A stretch of 64,000 bases of DNA, taken from positions 145,427,140 to 145,491,139 of the forward strand of contig CM043955.1 in NCBI GenBank assembly GCA_014529385.2, given 5' to 3'. The notes beneath the pieces are model-generated. The model was given only the letters and a program-made list of their open reading frames with translations. It was not told the DNA's origin and ran no database searches. The DNA comes from Adiantum capillus-veneris (taxonomy: Eukaryota > Streptophyta > Polypodiopsida > Polypodiales > Pteridaceae). The translations under genes and the position numbers were made by a program. Of this stretch, positions 56,256-64,000 are shown piece by piece; within the stretch, counting starts at the first letter, position 1; the number at the start of each line of letters is the position of its first letter.

Positions 56256-56655
56256 AAGATAAGGTTTTGAAGCGGATGAATACACATGCGACTTAGACAC
56301 GGCTTTTGCCAAGGTCCATGAGGCTTTGGCAAAATCTCAGGAAAGACAGAAAAAGGCAGCGGATCGCCATTGTCGAGATTTGAAACTAAAGGAGGATGAT
56401 TGGGTGCTCTTACGTTTTGAGAAGGCACGCCTGATAAAGAAAAAGTGAAAGGAGAGGCTTTTTCCAAAGCTTAGTATGCGATACTACGGACCTTTCAAGA
56501 TCTCTGAAAAGATCAATGATGTCTCCTTTTGGTTGAAACTGCCTGACACTTGGAGGATTCACAATGCATTTCATGTGAGTCTCTTGAAACCTTTTAAAGG
56601 TGATGTGCCTGAAGATGGGGAGCTCCACGAGCAACCCGAAGTGGAGGAAAACGAG
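56256..56655 (+). pseudogene. gypsy integrase C-terminal fragment
   Basis: Reads TAFAKVHEALAKSQERQKKA, DLKLKEDDWVLLRFEKARL, a stop, then [18 protein letters not shown] and the chromodomain-less tail [20 protein letters not shown]. The GPY/F module is intact. Very like H at 41639-42037. Confidence 0.88.
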
Positions 56656-56659
56656 GAGA

Positions 56660-57554
56660 CCGACCTAAGGGCTGAAATCTGCAATCTTTGTTCTACTGTC
56701 CAAAAACGCTATGGGCTGAAATCTGCGACTAGTCCAAAAACGATGATTTGGGGGCTGTTTTTTGTGGGTTTTGACGCTGAAAATCTGCAGGTTTAGGGCT
56801 GAAAACTGAGGTTTCTTTAGGCTGAAACTGATGGTCTTTCCGGGCTGAATCTGCTGCTTCTTTAGGCTGAATCTTGCTGGTCTTTTCTACTGCTGAATTC
56901 GTTGTAGGCTGAGGTTATAAAGGTCGAAAACGCTAGGCTGACGCAGGTCAAAAACGCTAGGTGGCTAGGTTTCCCAAAAACGCTGCTTGCTGGCTGATTC
57001 TTATGGCGATCCTTGCTGATGCAAAATGCTAGGCCAAGGGGGTACTGAGGCGATGATGTTGATGCAAAATCGCCAGGCTTGGGAAAGTCCTCGCGGAGAT
57101 GCTGAAGGTGAAAACGCTAGGGGAGGTTCTTGCTTCTTGCTTGGAGGAAAAGTCCACCAAGTTCTTGTTGAGAAGTTTCCTGCTGAGCTTGGCTCCTGTT
57201 GCCTCTTCTGCCAATTAGTGATAGTCTAGGTTTGCTTATATACAAACTTACTCAATTTGCCCTACCTACTTTCCAACAAAAGTCACTTAAAATAATAAGT
57301 GAAAAATGTCAAAAATAGGTAAAATAGGCTAAATGCATTGGAAAATTCTCTTGAAGTATATGATGGATTCTGATGATCATGCTGTGTGCAACCAGAGGAT
57401 ATGCATCTACACTAAGTGACTGGGCATGCACGGTCTACGAATAGACTCACAAAAGTGCCAGATCACTTCTAAATCTAGACTGATTGGACGGATTGAACCC
57501 TTGCTATGCTGTAGCTTGTTCACGGAGACGTAGGGTTGGATGTGTCACGTGACA
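56660..57554 (-). repeat. E/F-type LTR fragment inside N
   Basis: Corresponds to 39735-40593 of F's LTR: AAAACGCT-rich half, then CCAACAAAAGTCACTTAAAA and the end GTTGGATGTGTCACGTGACA. The inner end is missing and the outer end joins directly to an H-type LTR piece. Confidence 0.82.
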
Positions 57555-57822
57555 CTTTAAATAAGTGGGTAGGCCACTCACAACTCAGAGCGTCTGTACG
57601 CAGAGTCTATGAGTGTGAGCGCTTGCCCGTACTCTTGTACTTTGAACACAAATTAATATAAAAAGAAATACCAAAAGGGACGCCAGACTTTGGGGCCAAT
57701 ATCTCTAGGCACGGAACTCCGGCGTGCCAGTGTCGAATCAATTGTGAACTGTGAATTGCCTTGAAGTGGTTATTTGTACTGTCGCAGTAGGTTCTTGACT
57801 TGGAGTGTCCAAGTCTGTTACA
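57555..57822 (+). repeat. 3' LTR of N, truncated
   Basis: Matches 48177-48442 of the 5' LTR (TTTAAATAAGTGGGTAG to GTCTGTTACA). Its U3 is replaced by the E/F-type LTR fragment. Followed by ACAAC. Confidence 0.87.
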
Positions 57823-57827
57823 ACAAC

Positions 57828-59240
57828 GCCACCAAACCGCATCTCGGTGTGGCTCTCAATGTGAATGACCTGGGAGTGTCCTACTGCCCAGGTCGGGGGA
57901 TAAGTCTGTTGTAAGGTTACCGAGGGTGAGTGTATGCAACTTTGAAGGTAGCAATCAAAATGATCAGGAGTATAGAAGAGCAACTGCAGTACCATCCAAG
58001 CCAAGCTTCGGGTGACTTCAGATGTAGTCGAGTAACGATGCCCGATCTCCCGTATCTCGCGGGTAAACTCTCCAAGAGAGTCCAAAGCACTGAAGTCCCA
58101 CTCCGGTCTGTAGATCCAAGCAATGATCCTGTCCAAGAAGAGATCTAAGATCCTCTCCCTAAGTCCATGTATATGCTCCTGTGTAAGCAAGCGATCTGAC
58201 GCATCGAGGTCAAGTGGTAAGTGTTGTCACCCAAGATGGTGGTGTTCTCTTTGGGAATGTCGGAATCCCATATGCCATGAGCATGGCCATATCTCATGTG
58301 AGCTCCTCTGATGAGTGCATTGGTGTGTCCATAGCAAACCACAAGTCACCACCCCCTTTGGAGTGCGCAACCGCTGAATGATGGCTGGAATGAATGGATC
58401 TTCCAAGGATCGTACGCCTGTAGATGATCAAGCCGATGTCAAAGATAACGTGTACTGCAGCAATCATTGAGAGATCGCATGGACCACCATCGGATGGTGT
58501 TCTGGTAGGAGGTAACCTCATCCTTTGTGAAAAACACAAACCATGTGGCTGCTGTCCACCCAAAAACGCAACTGCGAGGTGATGGAAACGCTGCTGTCCA
58601 GCGATTTTCAGCGTGCTCGGCAAGGTCCGGAGCAATGCAGAGGGATTGGGGAGGGTGGGGAATCAATGTCATAACCTCTGATAGGCTGAAAACAGAGAAA
58701 ACAGCAGTGGTTAATGGCTATAATTTGATGGAAACAAAGAGGAATGTCATCGGCAAAGCACCGGATGCTGGGCCGGTTAGGCGTAGGCAAGACCAAGTGG
58801 GTGGGAAGCCCAACGCTCCCCCTCATCTGCAAATGCAGTGTCTTCCTCTGCTTTTGGTGCAAACGTGCTGATGTTCCTACCGTGCACTTGCTGAAAACGC
58901 TGTTGTTTTCTTGTTGGACAGCTCCACCAAAATAACGCAGGTGCCCAGAAAACGCAGCTCCCCAAAAACGCTAGGGGTAGCAAAAACGCAGGTGGAGGGA
59001 GGGGTTTTCTGCGACGAAAAGGCCTATAGATGCCAGCATTGGCTGTAAATGAATTGATCGCCAGTGGAAGAAGCAAAAACGCAGATGTCTGAGCATGCCC
59101 GCGTGGTGGATGTCGTGCAGAAGATGGCACCACCCCTTCATGCTGTGAACATTGGCTATTTTGACTCCTGGGAGAAGAACGTGATGTAGATGATGATGCG
59201 CCTGGTCTCAAGTCCATGAAAAAGCTCGCTGTTGATACCA
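57828..59240 (-). other. interior of B, right part, with primer site
   Basis: 57828-58600 is the inverted relative of 22000-22790 in A. 58600-59108 includes an AAAACGCT-rich stretch. On the minus strand the site next to the LTR reads TGGTATCAACAGCG, a primer-site variant. No gene. Confidence 0.75.
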
Positions 59241-59627
59241 TGTGAAAGTGCGCATGAGAGAGGAGAGCGAGAGAAAGAGACAGTAGAACACAAAACGCTG
59301 CAGATGGGGAAGAGGGGGCGATCAGCCCCCCATGACTACCAGAACATAGGACTAGTACAATGTCAATGTGTGTAGTGGGTACCCCCTTGGCCTCATATAT
59401 ATAAGTGCCCAAGAGGAGGTCGAGCAGTGCAGATGGATGCCCCACGACCCAACATAAAATGTGTGAGTGTCCCATGGTGGGCGTCCAACTCAAGTGGGTT
59501 GCCGGCCCCAAACTCGAGGAGTCGGACAAGGTACAACCTCGACTATGGGTGGCCAGCCCGGAGACACTAGCCGTACAAGGGAGTGCCCTAGACCTGTGTG
59601 AAGCAGGAGAGTGGTGTAAATCTAACA
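59241..59627 (-). repeat. 5' LTR of B (387 bp)
   Basis: Matches 31523-31945 through CACAAAACGCTGCAGATGGGG, GGCCTCATATATATAAGTGC and GTGTAAATCTAACA. In place of the 92 bp GA tract it has only a short imperfect one. Confidence 0.87.
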
Positions 59628-60231
59628 CTTAAAAGGCCAACCAAAGTGCTACAAGTGGCTACAAAAAGATACATAGAGGCTAGAGTGCAGAATAAAAACT
59701 GTTAAGAGTCACTAGGTGAAGAGTCAATCACGCATGATGTTGCTAAATGGACTATTTTCTTATTTTTTGAGTAATTTCTATTTATTGAAATTAGGATATT
59801 TAGATGTGCACATGAAACCGGCCCGCAGGGCGGTAGGCTTTAGCTTTCACCCGAAACTTTACTTTAGACTTTAGGACAGAGAGGAACTTCACGAATAAGC
59901 CTGTGACTGGAATTCAACACTTCAAGACAAACCACGGCCTGGCAGCTAGAGCGCTACCAAGTAGAGACCCTGTTGGCCCCAAAGACTGACGCCCCTTTCG
60001 GTATTTCTTTATTCTTATTATACTTGAGAAAAACCTGTAAACTTTTACAAGCTGTCCTACTTTTATCGGGCTGAAATTCCTTTATTCTAACCCGATTTCG
60101 GTAACATAACCACAGTAGAAGTCTCCACGGACAAAATCCCAAGTAAACATTGACTTTCCACGCACTTTATGTCACAAACTACTGATGTGCCAAATCGTAA
60201 AGAATGGAGCCAACTTGCAGATGCGGGCCGA
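59628..60231. other. flank of B and a minus-strand gypsy LTR fragment
   Basis: 59628-59695 is the flank also found inverted at 48597-48657. 59695-59930 has nothing recognised. Around 59970-60015 the printed strand shows GACGCCCCTTTCGGTATTTC, the inverted R/U5 block of a gypsy LTR. Confidence 0.5.
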
Positions 60232-60795
60232 GGGGCCTAAACCCTAAGAAGAACAAGTAAGAGAAAAAGAAGTCCTACCAACTTATCGGGACCCTGTCCG
60301 ATGGGGCCCCAAGTGATATAAAGGATTAAAATAAAGCAAGACCCGCATGCACGCAAAAACTGATGACGTGGCAGATTTTTGAAAATTGCGTTGGCATGAT
60401 GACGTGGCAGGCTATACAGATTTCTGCATTTTGCGTTGGCTGATGACGTGGTAGGCCGTACGGATTTTTGTAAATTACGCTTGCAGCTTTTGGCATTGCT
60501 TTTTGGACGAGAAGCTTTTGAGTTTTGAAGGCTTTTCACTGTAACTGCCTTTCAGGCCAAGGGTCTTTAAATATGAAGTTAGGTCTCATTCTCTGGCACG
60601 CTTCTTGGAGAAGGTTCAAGATGTAGAGTCTGGAGTACTGGCTTGTACTGTGTTGATGCAATATAAAGAAATACCGAAAGGGGCGCCAAGGTTTGGGGCC
60701 AATACTCTTTGGGGTGGAATTCCGCCACTCCGTGTCTTGTGTCGTCTCTTTCTTTCAGTTCAGTTGTTATTAAAGTGCTAAAAGTCTGTCCAGTC
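60232..60795 (+). repeat. gypsy LTR fragment with repeated TGACGTGG boxes
   Basis: Three copies of a ~40 bp unit with GATGACGTGGCAG (about 60362, 60398, 60440), a TTTAAATATG box near 60567 and AAAGAAATACCGAAAGGGGC (60665). The right end joins the LTR of G without an intervening element. Confidence 0.7.
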
Positions 60796-61761
60796 TGTTC
60801 TTTTCCATCAGATTCAGTCAGGGGAATTTTCAAGTGCATTTAGCCTATTTTCCCTATTTTTGACATTTTTCACTTATTATTTTTAAGTGACTTCCCAACA
60901 AAAGTAGGTAGGGCAATTTTGCTAAGTATATAAGCAAACCCAAGTTAGCACTAAATGGCAGAAGAGGCAGTAGGAGCACATGCTCAACAGGCATCTTCTC
61001 AGCAAGAACCCACAGTACCCTCAGCATCCGCGAGCCTTGGTGACCTCCCTTCCCAAGCCTAGCGTTTTCAGATCCCCCTTCATCGCCAGACACTTTCCAC
61101 CCCTGGGGTTTTCCAGATTGGCTTCATCGCCACAGATAGAACCAGCCCTAGCGTTTTACTAATGCTACAGAAGAGACCTAGCGTTTTCTACTTTCAGCCC
61201 AATCTGCAGCAGGACCTCAGCATTTTACTAACGCTACCACAGCCATCAGCGTTTTTGGTTTTCAGCCCTTACCGCATCAGATAGTCAGTGTTTTCAGACC
61301 TATTGGACATGAGCAGATTCAGCCCTAGTTGGTTGCAGAAGACCCCCATTTTCAGCCCATAAAAACGCAGCCAAAACAGTCATTTTCAGCCACCGAAACA
61401 GTTCCGAAATTCAGCAGATAGAAGACCACAGATTTCAGCCCTAAAGTCTTCGTCGGCATCACCGTCGTCGTCATCCATTGTACCACTTTGTGCAATCAAT
61501 AAGTAGACCACTCTCGCCGACGAGAGTGGGGCCTTCGGAGGAGGGTTTTACAACGTCTGTGGTGTCGTATCTCTCTTCTCTCTCTTTCTCTCAGTCTCAT
61601 ACACTTGCACGCACAGTGTCCATTCACTTTGTTTGTGATCATAGCATTCTCCCATTAAGAACGGAAGGCTCTCCCTTCCATAAGAACAAAAGGGGCCTTG
61701 ATCACAGTTTGGAGCACTCATCTTGAGCAAAGTGCAAACAATCCTTCCGCTGCACCTAACA
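60796..61761 (+). repeat. 5' LTR of G, truncated at its start
   Basis: Plus-strand member of the E/F LTR family: CCAACAAAAGTAGGTAGGG, GTATATAAGC (TATA, 60927), AGCGTTTT-rich half (61060-61260), and ends CCGCTGCACCTAACA. About 200 bp of U3 are missing. Confidence 0.82.
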
Positions 61762-61762
61762 T

Positions 61763-62231
61763 TGGTATCAGAGCTTTGACAGTGTTCTGTATCACTCAAG
61801 GAAAGAACCACAAGAATCACAATTTTTTTTTTGCTTGTTGAGGTCGCACGAACCCAAGTTTGCTTGGGCGTGTCGATTCCTAATCGTGTTTTGTTGAAGA
61901 GTGACAGGAATCCTAGGAAAGAAGGGCTTGTCCAGCCTCCCCTTGTGTCTCCTGCCACTCATTGAGATCGGACCGTGCACTTAGCGGCCGGCCAATCGAC
62001 GTGAGGTGGGAAAAAGAAACCTTGGTGTGAGCGCAAGGCCGCCAAGGGGTGCGCCCGCGGAAAAGAGTAGAACTCGGGTGAAGAGAAGATCTTTCTCAAA
62101 CGCGATTTGCAAGCGAAAGAGAATCTCAAGACCCTCAAGAACCTAAGAACCCAAGACCCTCAAGATCCCAAGTTCCTCGTGGACTTAAGAACCCAAGACC
62201 CCAAGAACCCACAAGAACCCACGATTGCAGA
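61763..62231 (+). promoter_or_regulatory. primer site and leader of G
   Basis: TGGTATCAGAGC at 61763-61774, then a leader shared with F (GCACTTAGCGGCCGGCCAAT, GGGGTGCGCCCGCGG). Short repeats of AAGAACCCAAGACCC at 62130-62220. Confidence 0.85.
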
Positions 62232-63668
62232 ATGGTCATCACTCGAAGCGGAATGGATACTTCGCTTGGAGGTGATGAGCATGAGAGAGGCGAAGAAGAA
62301 TTTTCCCCACCAGGAGGTTTTTCCGACCCTTCCCCATCTACGACAAGGATTGCACTAACTTCTATGGAGGCTTTTGACAAGAGGATGATGGACAGGAAGT
62401 TAGAAAGCGAAGAAAGAATAGCAGCCATAGAGCGCATAGCAGCCATAGAGCGCAGATACCAAGAAAGAATGGCAGCCATAGCGTGTGAGAGCGAGCAAGC
62501 ACGCTTGGAAGCCAAAGCAAGAGAAGCGGAATTTGATCGAGAGACCAAAGCAAGAGAAGCAAAATTTGATTGCGAGACCAAAGAAAGAGAAGCATAATTT
62601 TATCGCGAGAACAAAGCAAGAATGCAAGAGTTCTTGCGACTCTTGTCTCAAGTTCAAGCACAGAAGCAAGAGAATCAGGAAAAGGAGACTCTCAGTCTCT
62701 TCTTCTCCAAAGCATGACACACAGGATTTGCATGATTGTGAACAACATGATGATTTGACTGACAAGCATGATGAATTGAATGACAATGATTTGCATGACA
62801 AAGATGAGCATGATGATTTGGATGCCAATGACAAGCAGGATGATTTGCATGATCAAGATGTGATTTCTCACGAGCATGATGATTTGCATGATCAAGATGT
62901 GATTTCTCACGAGCATGATGATTTGCCTGATCAAGATGTGATTTCTCACGAGCATGATGAGTTGCATGAAGATGATGTGATTGTTCACAAGGATGATGTG
63001 TTAGTGGATGCTTTTTCTAGCGAAGCTAACTTCGCTGTAGATTCGATCAATCACGAAGAACCGATCTTGGCTTTCGAGTCAAGGTCCAAAGAATCCCCAC
63101 TGGACGATTTGATCATTCGGGAAGAAGCGATCTTGGCTCTCGAGCTTAAGTCCAAAGAACCATTACAGGAAGTATTATGTGTTCGCATGATTGATACGCA
63201 CGCATTGTTCGAATGTTTCTTTCGTGATCGTTTCCTGTATTTTAGTCAGCATCGATCCCTTTTCCTAGGCATGACATATTGTATGTTGAGCACGTTTCTC
63301 TCATGGATGAGCACGAATGTATGCGGATTTTTCATGAAAAGCTGAAAAGTATGTATGTAAGGAAGTCACATTCCATGTCTCTTCCTTGGCATGACACAGT
63401 TGTAGAAAGAGCACATGAAAGTATGAGCACCAAGCGTGGGCATTTCCATTGTATTTTGTCACAGTTGATTGCTCTAGTTCATAAGCGAAAGATTCGGTCT
63501 TATTGTTTGCATGTGTTTGATGAAGGGGTTGTCACTCCGTCTATTGGTTCATCTACATTGCATGCACAGTCTTTGAGGAAGACACGATTTTTTTCACTCA
63601 CTTTACATGGAATGGGTATGTTCATGGTTTTGTGTTAGGAATGGTTTCAAGAATTTTCAGCATATGAG
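62232..63668 (+). pseudogene. element G: gag N-terminus fused to the unknown His/Asp-repeat ORF
   Basis: Frame 62232-62597 begins MVITRSGMDTSLGGDEHERG, followed by PPGGFSDPSPSTT and a charged coiled coil (ERRYQERMAAIACESEQARL), ending in a stop. Frame 62485-63345 continues with SVSSSPKHDTQDLHD and then the repeat: three near-exact units of HDDLHDQDVISHE. DAFSSEANFAVDSINHEE and LQEVLCVRMIDTHALFECF follow; frame 63279-63638 has YVEHVSLMDEHECM, SLPWHDTVVERAHES, STLHAQSLRKTRFFS and GMFMVLC. Gag capsid, zinc knuckle and protease are absent. Interrupted at 63669 by an H-family LTR. Confidence 0.72.
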
Positions 63669-63956
63669 TGTAACAGACTTGGACACTCCAAGTCAAGAAT
63701 CAATCGTGACAACACCAAATAACCACTTCAAAACAATTCACAGACCACAATAGATTTGCACTGGCCCCAAAGACTGGCGCCCCTTTCAGTATTTCTTTAT
63801 TTATTAAATCAATGTCAAAGTACAAAGAGCGTTTAGGGTTTCACTCTCAGACTCTGCGTCCAGATGCTGTGCAGAGTGAGCCCTAAACCATTTATTTATT
63901 TGTTTACAAGGGATGCCCAAAAGTAGGGCCCCAAAAGCTTTTAAAAATAAAAGCAA

Positions 63957-64000
<44 letters not shown>
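63669..64000 (-). repeat. H-family LTR, runs off the right edge
   Basis: Begins TGTAACAGACTTGGACACTCC like the left end of the H LTRs, with GCGCCCCTTTCAGTATTTC, and reaches a CT tract at 63958-64000. The five bases before it are ATGAG (63664-63668), the expected target duplication. Confidence 0.87.

Larger units (their letters stand above)
47835..57822 (+). mobile_element. H-family gypsy composite 'N', duplication ACAAC
   Basis: Flanks are ACAAC (47830-47834, 57823-57827). The 5' LTR is complete (47835-48442); the 3' LTR keeps only its last 268 bp. The interior is a patchwork: gag start, rearranged B-family block, reverse transcriptase piece, gag and protease of another gypsy element J, insertion I, an integrase end and an E/F-type LTR piece. 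Assembly by repeated recombination is inferred. Confidence 0.75.
31523..59627 (-). mobile_element. non-autonomous LTR retrotransposon 'B' expanded by nested insertions
   Basis: The 3' LTR (31523-31945) and 5' LTR (59241-59627) are about 90% alike by eye and in the same orientation. The flanking five bases are CTTAC (left) and CTTAA (right), nearly a target duplication. Three interior pieces (31946-32616, 47683-47834, 57828-59229) join in order across two insertions that each have perfect 5 bp duplications. After removing insertions B is only about 3 kb, with no gag or pol, like A. Confidence 0.8.

Noticed and set aside
62700-63000. His/Asp repeat as a stand-alone microsatellite
   Set aside because: The repeat lies within a longer frame whose flanking blocks are also kept in E and F, so it is treated as part of that ORF.

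Overview
The window looks like nuclear DNA of a land plant with a large, repeat-swollen genome. Plant-type Ty1/copia and Ty3/gypsy retrotransposons with initiator-Met primer sites (TGGTATCAGAGC and variants), a LINE, a DUF659-type hAT transposon and many long GA/CT microsatellites fill nearly all of it. The retroelement style and the very long TE-filled gap after the only host-like exon suggest a fern or another large-genome non-angiosperm, but that is a guess. No rRNA, complete tRNA, CRISPR or bacterial feature was seen.

Layout. 1-4907: minus-strand copia element (pol, gag, leader, 5' LTR), running off the left edge. 4958-13259: about 8.3 kb bounded by a degenerate inverted repeat of roughly 200 bp. 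It holds a broken hAT transposase on the minus strand and, convergent with it, two plus-strand cargo genes: a protein-kinase-like gene (6.73-8.25 kb) and an unknown gene (8.60-9.41 kb). 13.3-14.1 kb: two tandem duplications, one with a tRNA D-arm-like core. 14.8-15.86 kb: promoter and first exon of a probable host gene for an organelle-targeted protein, possibly FtsH11-like, ending at a splice donor. 16.9-31.5 kb: copia-like LTR and gag fragments (M, L, K) around a non-autonomous LTR element (A) whose 3' LTR is split by a 4.6 kb LINE. K carries a 672 bp insertion with an 8 bp target duplication.

31,523-59,627 reads as one nested stack. A non-autonomous LTR element (B, minus) has its two LTRs 27 kb apart because it received E (32,617-47,682, duplication AATCA) and N (47,835-57,822, duplication ACAAC). 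E contains a second related copy (F), and F's LTR was hit by a nearly full-length gypsy element (H, 40,594-46,841, duplication GTATC). N contains gypsy fragments (J), and J's protease region was hit by a small LTR element (I, 53,924-55,721, duplication CCTTG). 59.6-64 kb: LTR fragments and another member of the E/F family (G, plus), itself entered by an H-family LTR at the right edge.

Two things stand out. One is the hAT-like element with kinase cargo. The other is the E/F/G retroelement family: in place of reverse transcriptase and integrase it carries a long conserved reading frame with a His/Asp-rich repeat and a C-terminal domain I do not recognise, seen in three copies on both strands. 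Almost all coding regions are interrupted by stops or frameshifts. Boundaries supported by matching target duplications are firm; most others are approximate.
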